Below are positions 7,505-16,979 of a stretch of DNA of 64,000 nt, one piece after another. Made by a program: the position numbers and the translations under genes. The stretch comes from Rhodanobacter sp. C01 (GTDB lineage Bacteria; Pseudomonadota; Gammaproteobacteria; Xanthomonadales; Rhodanobacteraceae): the NCBI RefSeq assembly GCF_002001045.1, contig NZ_MUNR01000009.1:124001-188000 (forward strand). Direction: 5' to 3'. The notes beneath the pieces are model-generated. The model did not search any database, was not told the DNA's origin, and saw only the letters and a program-made list of their open reading frames with translations. Positions within the stretch are counted from its first letter, which is position 1, and each line of letters begins with the position of its first letter.

Positions 7505-9292
7505 TCAGGCACATGCCGGATCGCCGACCACGCTGACCCGGTTGCGCCCTTCGCGCTTGGCCCGGTACAGCGCCTCGTCGGCATCGATCAGCAGCTGACG
7601 CAGTTCGTAACCGGAATGCGCCACGCTGGAAACGCCGAAGCTGGCGGAAATCGGGATGCCGGGAGCGTCTTCGCCGGCAGCCGTGGTCGCAATCGCCAGC
7701 CGGATCTGCTCGGCGCGAACGAGTACCTGCTCCAACGTGCACTCGGCCAGCAGGATGCCGAACTCCTCGCCGCCGAGGCGGCCGAAGATGTCGGTCGAAC
7801 GCAGGTAGGTCTTGCAGGCCTCGACGGCACGCTGCAGCACGCGATCGCCCACCGCATGGCCATGGGTGTCGTTGACGGCCTTGAAATGGTCCAGATCGAT
7901 CAGCACCAGAGAAGCATCGCGTGACGATTTGCGGCAGTACTGCAACAGCAACTCGGCCTCGTTGACAAAATGCTGCCGGTTGAAGATGCCGGTGAGGCCA
8001 TCGCGTCGGGCCAGTTTCATGAAGCGCAATTGCGAGCGCTTGATCCTGTAGGTCCACAGCGCGATCGTCGCCAGCACCATCAGCAGCAGGACGATATACA
8101 AACGACTGGCTTCCACGGCTTTTTTGTTGAGTTTCTGCTGCAGCGTGAGGATCTGGTTCTGCTTGTTCAGCGTGTCGATCTGCAGTTTTTTCGCCAGCAC
8201 CTGCTGATTGACGGTCTGATAGGCGAGCGCCTTGGTGCTGACATCAGTCAGATAGCCCTTGTCGGCCGCCATGTATTTTTCAAGATAAGCGAGCGCCGCA
8301 TCCAAGTCCCCTTGCTTTTTCTCAGCCTGATACAAAACCTGATAAGCACCCGCTGTCGTCGCGAGATATACACCACCGAAACCCTTGTTGGTTTCTATGA
8401 CGCGAAGTGCATACGACATCGCTGACTTGGTATCGCCAGTTTTCCAATAAGCCTGCGCCAGCAATTCGTCCACATCGGAAACGAGTGGCGGAAAGTGCTT
8501 GCGCTGAACTTCGGCATAGCTGTTTTGAAGCAGACTGATGGCTTCAGCAGGACTCCCGCGTTGCATGTCGAACTTCGCGACAACCGTTTTGAACATGTCC
8601 GCAATCAGGACATTGCCAGCGCGGCCACAGGCAGCCTTGCCGTCATTGACTTGCTCACCCACGGCCTGCAGCTGCCCTGTTTGAAGAAGCGGGCCAAGCT
8701 TGTCAAACCAACCGATGCAAGCCGCCTTCGGGCTATCGCTTTCCTTGATCAACAACTCCGCATAACTGACGGCCAAATCGTATTGCCCTGCCTCGAAGTA
8801 CAATTGCGACGCCGCACCAAGAATCTGTATGCGAACTGCCGTTTCCGTTATCTGCGGAAGTTTTTCAAGAAGCGCGCTCAATAGTCCGAACGCCTCCCCA
8901 TATCGAGATTGCGTTAGCAACAAATCTACTTCCGTTGCACCAGCCCGAATCGAGAGAACGGGATCCACTGACTGATTCACGATCGTCTGCATCAATGGAA
9001 TGGCCGCCTTGAAATCCCCGCGGAAGGCGACCTCACGTGCATCAAGATAGCGCCGATGCAGCTCCTGCTGCTGCGAAAACTTCAACTTGCTGTCATCAAG
9101 CCGCCGCATGAGTGCCGAGAACGCACTGGGATCAGACGACTCCAGGCCATCAGCCTGCTTGAGGAGTTTCGCAGGTTCTTCGGGCACAGGCGCGGGTCGC
9201 AGTTCGTCCGCGACAGCCACCCCCGCCACTGGAAGCAACGCGACTGCCAACACGGTGCAATGCAGCCAGGGCTTTTTACCCGGCCAAGACAT
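7505..9292 (-). CDS. Diguanylate cyclase with periplasmic TPR-like sensor (paralogue B)
   Basis: This 595-residue protein has the same architecture as the gene at 5123-6910: N-terminal signal/anchor (MSWPGKKPWLHCTVLAVALL), TPR-like helical repeats to about residue 350, coiled segment, transmembrane helix (about 398-415) and a GGDEF domain with GGEEF loop and RSTD inhibitory site. From GDLDAALAYLEKY to the C-terminus it is close to identical to paralogue A, while the first 320 residues share only a scaffold. It begins 44 bases after precursor B. TPR folds often bind peptides, so a peptide ligand is a reasonable but untested guess. Sensor-coding DNA is again lower in GC (50-53% in counted 60-base samples). 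Confidence 0.9.
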   Translation of the reverse strand: MSWPGKKPWLHCTVLAVALLPVAGVAVADELRPAPVPEEPAKLLKQADGLESSDPSAFSALMRRLDDSKLKFSQQQELHRRYLDAREVAFRGDFKAAIPLMQTIVNQSVDPVLSIRAGATEVDLLLTQSRYGEAFGLLSALLEKLPQITETAVRIQILGAASQLYFEAGQYDLAVSYAELLIKESDSPKAACIGWFDKLGPLLQTGQLQAVGEQVNDGKAACGRAGNVLIADMFKTVVAKFDMQRGSPAEAISLLQNSYAEVQRKHFPPLVSDVDELLAQAYWKTGDTKSAMSYALRVIETNKGFGGVYLATTAGAYQVLYQAEKKQGDLDAALAYLEKYMAADKGYLTDVSTKALAYQTVNQQVLAKKLQIDTLNKQNQILTLQQKLNKKAVEASRLYIVLLLMVLATIALWTYRIKRSQLRFMKLARRDGLTGIFNRQHFVNEAELLLQYCRKSSRDASLVLIDLDHFKAVNDTHGHAVGDRVLQRAVEACKTYLRSTDIFGRLGGEEFGILLAECTLEQVLVRAEQIRLAIATTAAGEDAPGIPISASFGVSSVAHSGYELRQLLIDADEALYRAKREGRNRVSVVGDPACA

Positions 9293-9336
9293 TTACACAG
9301 CCACCAACATCCGTGTGACAACCTCGACTATCAAGG

Positions 9337-9642
9337 TCATTTTTTCGGCCTCTTAGACGGGCTTTCCTTGACGTTGCCTTTGTCGTCCTTGTCGCCTTTG
9401 CCTTTGTCGTCCTTTTTCTTTTTTTCCTCGCCCTCATCTTCCTTGCCAGGATCGATATAGCAGCAGTAAGGCCCCTTCCCCAGCATCACTCCAAGCGCTT
9501 GTGCATCCTTTGCAAGAATGATATCGCGCAGCTTCACATCCATAGGCTGCCCCGCCAGAGCGGCGGCGACATTCTCCGAAGAAGCGTAACGCAGCTGCGC
9601 GTCCTGCCCCACGCTTTCAAGAAAATCGATGACGTCGAACAT
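9337..9642 (-). CDS. Putative split-borosin precursor peptide B
   Basis: This 101-residue protein has the leader MFDVIDFLESVGQDAQLRYA, a second helix ending IILAKD, then LGKGPYCCYIDPGKEDE and a long Lys/Asp tail. It is the closest open reading frame to the borosin-type methyltransferase (104 bases downstream, same strand), the position expected for a split-borosin substrate. The start ATG 9642 has GGGGA 7 bases upstream; an upstream in-frame extension to 9750 overlaps the methyltransferase end and has no conserved counterpart in paralogue A. The segment GPYCCYID between the conserved LG and PG is the likely core. Borosin function is inferred from the neighbour and architecture; the small protein alone would be unassignable. 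Confidence 0.78.
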   Translation of the reverse strand: MFDVIDFLESVGQDAQLRYASSENVAAALAGQPMDVKLRDIILAKDAQALGVMLGKGPYCCYIDPGKEDEGEEKKKKDDKGKGDKDDKGNVKESPSKRPKK

Positions 9643-9746
9643 TTGATGATCCCCTTGTGCCGATTGTTGACACCCACTCACTTGCTTCGTGCAACGATCC
9701 AGAACTTCCTCAAAACGTCGATACCCTCGCGGCGTGACACGCTGCG

Positions 9747-10577
9747 TCAAGCTTTACAACTGGCATCACGAACGGTATCAGACAATCCTCGGTCCAGCAC
9801 ATCCAGCCGCTTCCTCATCTCATGATTCACCTGCAAGGCCCGTGCGGGCGGGACCACCACCGTATCGGCCATGTCAATTTCCGCCTGTGGCAGATCTCCC
9901 AGGTCCACTCGACCGATGCGGGCCTGCTGGATTGGCAGCGTCGCCGTGCGATAGATGATCAGCTCATGTTCCAGCGGGTAGTCACGCGCCAACACTTCGA
10001 CCAGCAACTGGCGATAGGCCGCGCCGGTGCTGAAGCGCGCCAGCGACTGGTCACCGACGATGCCCACCTGCCACAGCACCAGATAGGCGGTCGGGTCGAT
10101 CCGGCGCTGGTAGAACAGCAGCTGGCTGGCCTCGTAGTGCTGGCAGCCGAAGCGGCCCGGGTCGATGCCGAGATCCGCGTACAGGCAATCCTCGGCGGAA
10201 ATGCCCGGCTCCATGTGCGCGGGGTAGCCCTCGCTGCGGGCCACCTCGATCGACTTGTGCGGCGCCCAAGCGAACACACCGGGATGGCCGTAGAACACCC
10301 CGCAGACCTTCTTGCCCGCACGCACCTCGGTAAGGATGGCATCGACCATCTGCCGGTAGGTCTGCATGCGCGACTTGCCCTCGCGGTAGTACGGCTGCAG
10401 GCTGCGCACGTCCGGATGCATCTTCTGCAACCACAATTCCACGATGCCGTCGGAGAGCCCGGCGAACACTACGTCGGACTGTTCGATATGGCTGCGCGCG
10501 AGCGGGCCGAGATGGGAGCCTAGTGTCATGCCCAGGCCGACACAGACCAGGCTGCCGGTGGAACTTGCTGCATTCAT
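9747..10577 (-). CDS. Borosin-type peptide backbone alpha-N-methyltransferase (split form)
   Basis: This 276-residue SAM-dependent enzyme has the tetrapyrrole-methylase fold. Its motifs follow the omphalotin methyltransferase OphMA: SLVCVGLGM at the N-terminus, YYREGKSRMQTYRQM (residues 63-77; OphMA uses the equivalent Tyr/Arg/Tyr as catalytic core), VCGVFYGHPGVF (91-102), ARSEGYPAHMEPGISAEDC and a C-terminal TVVVPPARA. Corrin and porphyrin methylases and RsmI lack the GKSRM-x-TY block. It ends soon after the methylase domain, without the clasp and core that OphMA carries, so it must act on a separate substrate, as SonM does on SonA in Shewanella. Start: ATG 10577 fits family alignment; ATG 10622 or GTG 10628 would add 15-17 residues. 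Heads the minus-strand run of precursor and cyclase genes. Confidence 0.87.
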   Translation of the reverse strand: MNAASSTGSLVCVGLGMTLGSHLGPLARSHIEQSDVVFAGLSDGIVELWLQKMHPDVRSLQPYYREGKSRMQTYRQMVDAILTEVRAGKKVCGVFYGHPGVFAWAPHKSIEVARSEGYPAHMEPGISAEDCLYADLGIDPGRFGCQHYEASQLLFYQRRIDPTAYLVLWQVGIVGDQSLARFSTGAAYRQLLVEVLARDYPLEHELIIYRTATLPIQQARIGRVDLGDLPQAEIDMADTVVVPPARALQVNHEMRKRLDVLDRGLSDTVRDASCKA

Positions 10578-10778
10578 TCGTTTGCTTGCTCTTGAACTTA
10601 CGAGAAGGTTGCGTTGCTGCATATGCACATCACCACCCGGCTATCGTCCCGAGTGATCGAGTCATTGCGATGAATCCCCTGCTACATGACTGACGCCCAT
10701 GCTCCCTACGCAGTCGGCGTGATGACGTTATCCGCTAAGGCAAGACCAGGGCAAGCATTGCCAGTTCCACCCATCTGG

Positions 10779-11387
10779 CTAGCTGTCAGCCAAAGGCCAA
10801 CGACCAAGGATCTGATACGCGCCCTGCCCGACCACGTGGTGGATCAGCGCAAACTCCGTCACCGGCCACGTCACGGGCTCGACGGCCAGCTCCTGCAACA
10901 TCGCGCCGTGGCTGTAGGCCAGCGTGACATGCGGAGTGAAACTGCGTTCGAACCGCACGCCTTGCACCGCCAGTGCCAGCGATTTCCCCAGTGCCTGCCA
11001 CAGTTGCTGCAGCGGCTCGCAAGTCTCTACGCCCTGCAGCACGCAGGGCGGTTCGCGACCACGGAAGCTGGTGGCGGTATCCAGTGTCCAGGTGAACAAC
11101 ATCGCACGCACTTTGTCGGCTGCAGCCACCGAGCCATCGACTAGACTTGGTCGCAGCGCGACATGATCGCCCAGGAAATGCAGGGTGGCGTGATAGCGGT
11201 CCGGGTGGATCCAGCGAGCGCGCAGATCGGGGCGTGCGGCCTTGAGCCCGACAGCGACAGCAGCCAGCCGCTCGCGGGTGGGTGCGTCGGGCATCAGCGC
11301 AAAGAACAGCCGATGTACTTCGGTCGAGGCGATGCCGCCAAGCAGATCGGACTGGTGGGTTTCGGGCATGGTTTGTCGAATGGGCAT
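10779..11387 (-). CDS. thpR: RNA 2',3'-cyclic phosphodiesterase / 2'-5' RNA ligase family (ThpR)
   Basis: This 202-residue protein of the 2H phosphoesterase superfamily has both HxTx signatures intact: HATLHFLG (His 66) and HVTLAYSHG (His 153). Each half of the bilobed fold supplies one catalytic histidine. ThpR-type enzymes hydrolyse 2',3'-cyclic phosphates at RNA ends and can ligate tRNA halves in vitro. Start could be ATG 11387 or the in-frame ATG 11369. A second, degenerate family member lies at 28381-29079. It lies upstream of the methyltransferase on the same strand, 201 bases away, with no sign of a functional link. Confidence 0.88.
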   Translation of the reverse strand: MPIRQTMPETHQSDLLGGIASTEVHRLFFALMPDAPTRERLAAVAVGLKAARPDLRARWIHPDRYHATLHFLGDHVALRPSLVDGSVAAADKVRAMLFTWTLDTATSFRGREPPCVLQGVETCEPLQQLWQALGKSLALAVQGVRFERSFTPHVTLAYSHGAMLQELAVEPVTWPVTEFALIHHVVGQGAYQILGRWPLADS

Positions 11388-11570
11388 CCGCTTCTTTTAG
11401 CACGCAGGCCACATGGTCGTGCAAGCTCCCATTGCCATGCCCGAAGGCAAGCGGCCGCGGCTGCCACGCCGTCCTGCTCTCCCCGCAATCCGGCATGGAA
11501 GAGCATGGCGGATCGGGCCTTTCCTGCATCCGCGCAAGCCGAAACGTTCAGCCATGTCAGGCCTTCATGT

Positions 11571-12401
11571 TCACCCGGGCGGCAACTTCTTGCTGGTCAG
11601 CTGGCCACGGATCGCGCGCAGTTTCGCCTTGATCTTCGCATCATTGGCGGGCCCCACGCGAAGCAGCAGCCGCTGTCCGGCCGACAGCGATTCCAGCGAG
11701 GGATCGGCATAGACGTGGAACGGGCCAGACTGTGTCAATGCTGCCGGCTTAACCAGCGTGGGTGCAGCCAGCAGGTTGTCGATCACCACGATCAGCCGGT
11801 CGTTGAAATAACCTTTCGGATAACCCAGCTCGCGATACGCCTGCTGGAACAGCGGATAAACATGCACGTACCAGGCGACCAGCGCCTTTGGATCGACCCG
11901 ATCCACGATCAGCATGTATGGCGCATAGCGCGCGGCGTTCTGTTCGCTGATCACGGTCTTTCCGTCGATCTCGGTAACGGTGAATGCGCCTTTCGGTGTG
12001 TGCAATGGCAACATGAGCGTACCGAGCGCGTGCCTTGGCAGCGTATCGATCGTCGCCACGATGCGCGCGATGACCTGCTGCGGCAGCAGCAGCGAGCGCA
12101 AGTCGCCACCGCCGGCCAGCGCAATGAGTGCCGCCGCCATGCTGGCGTCGCTGCCGTCCAGTGCCGGCAGCGCTGCGGTTGACGTGCTGGCGGGTGCGGC
12201 AGCCTGTGCGATCGGATGCTGGATCGACGAGGTCGCAGCACTGGTCGGAGCCGACGCCGGAGCGGCTGGCAACACCGGCGCGGTAGTCGGCACCGTGCCC
12301 GGATGCAGCGCCTTGTATGCCAGATACGCACCTGCCGCGATCACGGCCAGTACCACGACCACGGCACCGATCCAGCTTCCTGTTGATGTCTGTCTACTCA
12401 T
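11571..12401 (-). CDS. DUF3014 domain-containing membrane-anchored protein
   Basis: This 276-residue protein has a single N-terminal transmembrane helix (GSWIGAVVVVLAVIAAGAYL), an Ala/Pro/Thr-rich periplasmic linker (about 35-85), and a C-terminal domain with the recurring PYMLIVDRVDPKALVAWYVH and YPLFQQAYRELGYPKGYFNDR segments of DUF3014. The domain has no known function. ATG 12401 begins the anchor and is preferred over the longer upstream frame. Divergent from the small membrane-protein gene at 12554. Confidence 0.85.
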   Translation of the reverse strand: MSRQTSTGSWIGAVVVVLAVIAAGAYLAYKALHPGTVPTTAPVLPAAPASAPTSAATSSIQHPIAQAAAPASTSTAALPALDGSDASMAAALIALAGGGDLRSLLLPQQVIARIVATIDTLPRHALGTLMLPLHTPKGAFTVTEIDGKTVISEQNAARYAPYMLIVDRVDPKALVAWYVHVYPLFQQAYRELGYPKGYFNDRLIVVIDNLLAAPTLVKPAALTQSGPFHVYADPSLESLSAGQRLLLRVGPANDAKIKAKLRAIRGQLTSKKLPPG

Positions 12402-12553
12402 GCCCTGCTCTGTTTGGCGGTTCAGTGATGCGTTGGACTGGCCTGAGGTCAATTCGTTCATCCGTTGCCGGCAGCAGCATGAACATGGAGCGATCACCGC
12501 TATGCTGGCGGCAACCGCACCCGGATGGCCGGCAGGTCATCGAAGGCCTCCAC

Positions 12554-12859
12554 ATGAAAGTCCTGCTGGTCATTCTGCTGTTGGCAATGCCGTTCTATAT
12601 CGCGTGGTACTACGCACGCATGAAATCCATGCTTGCCGCATGGGCGACGGCCAACCGGCTCACCATCCTCGAGACCCGCCGCGGATTCTTTCCACCGCTG
12701 CGGATGTTGCTGACCACGAGCCGGGAACAGGCTCTGATGCACGTCAGGGTCTACGACGAATCGACGCATCGCATCCGCAACGGCTGGCTGCGGCTGGGAA
12801 GCTACTGGTGGGGCCTGCTCGACGCCGATGCGATCGAGGTCCGATGGGAGGATGCATGA
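12554..12859 (+). CDS. Small membrane-anchored protein of unknown function
   Basis: This 101-residue protein starts at ATG 12554 with a hydrophobic N-terminal helix (KVLLVILLLAMPFYIAWYY). A soluble part with RRGFFPPLRMLLTTSREQALMHVRVYD and a Trp-rich GSYWWGLLDADAIEVRW end follows. It resembles short uncharacterised proteins found in Xanthomonadales genomes but I cannot assign a function. It is divergent from the DUF3014 gene. Confidence 0.65.
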   Translation: MKVLLVILLLAMPFYIAWYYARMKSMLAAWATANRLTILETRRGFFPPLRMLLTTSREQALMHVRVYDESTHRIRNGWLRLGSYWWGLLDADAIEVRWEDA

Positions 12860-12997
12860 ACCGCATCCGCATCGGAGCGGTCATCCCGCCTGGGCGCCCA
12901 TGGCATGACTTCTTTCCGGACGCCACGCCACTGCTGTTTCATGCGCATGCCGCCCTGACCTGAGCTGGCTCAAGTTCTCGATTTCGCATCCGCAACC

Positions 12998-13755
12998 TCA
13001 GGCCTTCAACCGGTAGCCCGTGCGGAAGATGCACCAGACGATGGCCAGGCAGAGTGCGAGGAACACCAGGGTCATGCCCATGCTGATCTCCACGCCGACA
13101 TCGGAGGCGCCGTAGAAGCTCCAGCGGAAGCCGCTGATCAGGTACACCACCGGATTGAAAAGCGTCACCTTCTGCCAGAACGGCGGCAGCATGTGGATCG
13201 AATAGAAGCTGCCGCCAAGAAAGGTCAGCGGCGTCACCACCAGCAACGGCACCAACTGCAGCTTCTCGAAGTTGTCCGCCCAGATACCGATGATGAAGCC
13301 GAACAGGCTGAAGGTCAGCGCGGTGAGCACCAGGAAGGCCAGCATCCACAGTGGATGCTCGATCTGGAACGACACAAACAATCGTGCAGTGGCCAGGATG
13401 ATCAGGCCGAGGATGATCGACTTGCTCGCGGCCGCCCCGACATAGCCAGCCACGATCTCGATCGACGATACCGGCGCCGACAGGATCTCGTAGATCGTGC
13501 CGACGAATTTCGGGAAATAGATGCCGAACGACGCATTGGAGATGCTCTGCGTCAGCAGCGACAGCATGATCAACCCCGGCACGATGAAGGCGCCGTAGCT
13601 GACCCCGTTGATCGCGGTCATGCGCGAACCGATCGCGGCACCGAACACCACGAAGTACAGCGACGTTGAAATGACCGGCGACACGACGCTTTGCAGCAGG
13701 GTGCGCCGGGTGCGCGACATCTCGAAGCGGTAGATCGCGCGGATGGCGTGGATAT

Positions 13756-13759
<4 letters not shown>
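12998..13759 (-). CDS. ABC-2 type exporter permease (YadH-like)
   Basis: This 253-residue protein has about six transmembrane helices and the ABC-2 permease signature region ([54 protein letters not shown]). The closest well-known relative is E. coli YadH, an exporter permease of unknown substrate. Its ATG overlaps the stop of the upstream ATPase by 4 bases (ATGA), showing translational coupling. It is inferred to form a homodimeric channel with two copies of the ATPase. Confidence 0.9.
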
Positions 13760-14682
<923 letters not shown>

Positions 14683-14795
14683 GCAATGTCCTTGGAGGTA
14701 CCGGCATGGGGAAAGCCGATGGTATGCCGGGCACAGGCGCAGAGCCAGCCCGTTGAAAGTTCCTGGTGTCCGGCAAATTGCCATCCGGGCAAGCA

Positions 14796-14827
14796 GACGG
14801 GCGCGCAACCAGTGTTGCGCGCCCGTC
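14796..14827. terminator. 13-bp GC-rich hairpin downstream of csbD-like gene
   Basis: Perfect arms GACGGGCGCGCAA (14796-14808) and complement (14815-14827) with a 6-base loop. It lies 32 bases after the CsbD-like stop and upstream of the ABC operon promoter. No strong T-run follows on the minus strand, so termination would rely on the very stable stem. Confidence 0.55.
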
Positions 14828-14859
14828 CGATTCTTTAACGACTAACGACTAAAGACCAC

Positions 14860-15048
14860 TCAATGCTGGTGCTTGTTCGCGTCGCGCTGTTCGTCGGCGG
14901 CCTTGCCCACTTCCTTCTGGATCTTGCCGACGTTCTTTTCCAGCTTGCCGGCGACTTCCTTCGCCTTGTTGCCGGTAACCTTGCCGAGCACTTCCTTGGC
15001 CGTGCCCTTGATCTCGTGTTTGGTACCTTCGACGCGATTGTGATCCAT
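14860..15048 (-). CDS. CsbD family stress protein
   Basis: This 62-residue hydrophilic protein has the CsbD pattern: MDHNRVEGTKHEIKGTAKEV, then LGKVTGNKAKEVAGKLEK. CsbD-like proteins are abundant general-stress proteins with no established biochemical activity. The ribosome site AGATC...GGAG region lies upstream of ATG 15048. It is monocistronic, with a strong hairpin downstream. Confidence 0.9.
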   Translation of the reverse strand: MDHNRVEGTKHEIKGTAKEVLGKVTGNKAKEVAGKLEKNVGKIQKEVGKAADEQRDANKHQH

Positions 15049-15389
15049 TGTTGATCTCCGGGAAGATTGAGGCCTGCGGTATTGCAGACACGCTCAGGCT
15101 AGAAGCCACCCGGTCGACAGCCTGTGACCATGCTGTTGGAAGCATGTTGTGGCGAAGCTTGCCGTTCAGTCACGTGATGCGGTCGTCACACACAAGCTGC
15201 GTGGACGTGGCACATGTGGCAGACACGCCTGTATCTCGCACCACGTTCACATCATCGGGCACACATTGTGTTCATGCTCGAGTCCTTATCCAGCCGTCGG
15301 ATGAGCGTTTGGCACATGCGCGTCCTTTGGAGATGCGCGCGACACACGACGGCAAGTCTGGATCACGGTTCGGGTCAGGGGGAGACGAA
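15049..15389. other. Intergenic region between csbD-like and PLD lipoprotein genes
   Basis: A 341-base divergent promoter region. The coding frame that runs through part of it in the + direction lacks a sensible N-terminus. I see no RNA gene or repeat; the GGGGGAGA ribosome site of the PLD gene lies at its right end. Confidence 0.4.
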
Positions 15390-16979
15390 ATGAGATATGG
15401 ATTGCGACATACAGGCGTCATGGCTGTGCTGGCGGTCGTCGTGCTGCTACTCGGCGCGTGTTCGTCAATGCGCAGCGACTTCGTCAAGCGACCGTCGAAG
15501 GCATTGCCGCCGGCCACCGGCACGCCGAGCGGTCGCTATATCCACGCCGAGGTGGACCAGCATGTCGATCAGTCAGGCTTTCGCCTGCTCACGCTCAGCA
15601 ACAACGCGTTGATGAGCCGCGTCGCGCTGGCCGACCACGCCCAGCATTCCATCGACCTGCAGTACTACATCTTCGACAACGACGCGACCGGTCGCTTGAT
15701 CGCGCAACGCCTTCTGACGGCGGCTGATCGCGGCGTGCGCGTGCGCCTGCTGCTCGACGATATCAACGTGCACGATGAGATCGACATGCTGAATGCACTC
15801 AACGCACATCCGAACATCAAGGTCCGGTTGTTCAATCCGTTCCATACGCGCAATCCGTCGATGCTGTCCAAGACCACGCAATTCCTCCTTGACGCGCACC
15901 GGCTCAACCGGCGCATGCACAACAAGTCGTTCATCGTGGATGGCAACGTGGCGATCGTTGGCGGCCGCAACATCGGCGACGCCTATTTCGATGCCGGCAA
16001 CGACACCAATTTCCGCGACCTGGACCTGATCGCGATCGGACCGGTGGTGAAAGAGGCATCGCACGCGTTCGACGAATACTGGAATTGCGATGCCGCTATT
16101 CCGGTGACCGCCTTCCACGGCAAGCGCGCCAGTCACTATGACCTAGCAAAATTGCGCGTGGACCTGACCCACGACGCACGTGCGTTTGCACAGTCGGACT
16201 ACGCTCAGGCCACGCTGGACAAGCTTCCTGACGGCCCCTCCGGCGATCGCCCCGGCGCATGGTTCTGGGGAAACGCGACGCTGGTCGCCGACCAGCCGGC
16301 AAAAATCGATGCGGCCAGCGCCAAGGACGAGCATTCACTGCGCATCGGCCCGCAGATCAAGTCGATGATCGACCAGGCGCAGCACGATGTATTGCTGATA
16401 TCGCCCTATTTCATCCCCGGCGACAAGGGCACTCAATATCTCACTGGCCTTGTCGCGCACGGAGTGGCCGTCAAGGTGCTGACCAACTCGCTCGCTTCCA
16501 ACGACGAGGCGGTCGTGCATGCGGGCTATTCGCGCTATAGGCGCGCGTTGCTCGAAGGCGGCGTCGACCTTTACGAACTGCGGCCCGCTCCCGGTGTCGA
16601 ACAGCCGGCGACCGCGAAAGGCACCTCCTCCGGTGTCAGCCTGCATGCCAAGGCGATCGTGGTGGACCAGCAGCAGGTATTCATCGGCTCGATGAACATG
16701 GATCCGCGCTCGAAACTGTTGAACACCGAAATGGGCATCATCGTCGACTCTCCGCCACTGGCGGTGGCTGTGACGCAGTTCTTCGATACCGCGACCCGGC
16801 CCACCAGCGCTTACCACGTGACGCTGACCGCACACGATTCTCCGCATGGTGGCCGGATGCAATGGCAAGACAGCAATGGCGGCAGGTTGGTGATCTACCA
16901 CCACGACCCCGAAACCAGTGTGACCCGTCGACTGGAAGTGGGCCTGTTCAGGCTCATGCCGATCGAAGACATGCTTTGA
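15390..16979 (+). CDS. Phospholipase D-family lipoprotein (cardiolipin-synthase-like)
   Basis: This 529-residue protein has an N-terminal lipobox (LLLGACSSM), so it should be exported and lipid-anchored. Two PLD catalytic HKD motifs are present: HNKSFIVDGNVAIVGGRN (from residue 177) and HAKAIVVDQQQVFIGSMNMDPRS (from residue 419), each His-Lys-Asp followed by Gly-Ser/Gly-Gly. This matches the ClsC-like/YmdC group, which makes or remodels cardiolipin-type phospholipids. ATG 15390 has GGGGGAGA 7-14 bases upstream and begins the signal sequence. Confidence 0.88.
   Translation: MRYGLRHTGVMAVLAVVVLLLGACSSMRSDFVKRPSKALPPATGTPSGRYIHAEVDQHVDQSGFRLLTLSNNALMSRVALADHAQHSIDLQYYIFDNDATGRLIAQRLLTAADRGVRVRLLLDDINVHDEIDMLNALNAHPNIKVRLFNPFHTRNPSMLSKTTQFLLDAHRLNRRMHNKSFIVDGNVAIVGGRNIGDAYFDAGNDTNFRDLDLIAIGPVVKEASHAFDEYWNCDAAIPVTAFHGKRASHYDLAKLRVDLTHDARAFAQSDYAQATLDKLPDGPSGDRPGAWFWGNATLVADQPAKIDAASAKDEHSLRIGPQIKSMIDQAQHDVLLISPYFIPGDKGTQYLTGLVAHGVAVKVLTNSLASNDEAVVHAGYSRYRRALLEGGVDLYELRPAPGVEQPATAKGTSSGVSLHAKAIVVDQQQVFIGSMNMDPRSKLLNTEMGIIVDSPPLAVAVTQFFDTATRPTSAYHVTLTAHDSPHGGRMQWQDSNGGRLVIYHHDPETSVTRRLEVGLFRLMPIEDML

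Noticed and set aside
9337-9642. Reading the small protein as a Nif11-type leader peptide
   Set aside because: The helical leader is superficially similar, but there is no Gly-Gly cleavage site and no lanthipeptide or cyclisation enzyme; the neighbouring enzyme is a borosin-type methyltransferase.
9747-10577. Annotating the methyltransferase as a cobalamin/siroheme biosynthesis enzyme
   Set aside because: The fold is shared, but the GKSRMxTY and YGHPGVF context is that of peptide N-methyltransferases, and there are no corrin genes nearby.
12856-12963. 35-codon ORF overlapping the stop of the gene at 12554
   Set aside because: Start overlaps in ATGA fashion, but the peptide (NRIRIGAVIPPGRPWHDFF) is Pro/Arg-rich without recognisable feature; too weak to call.
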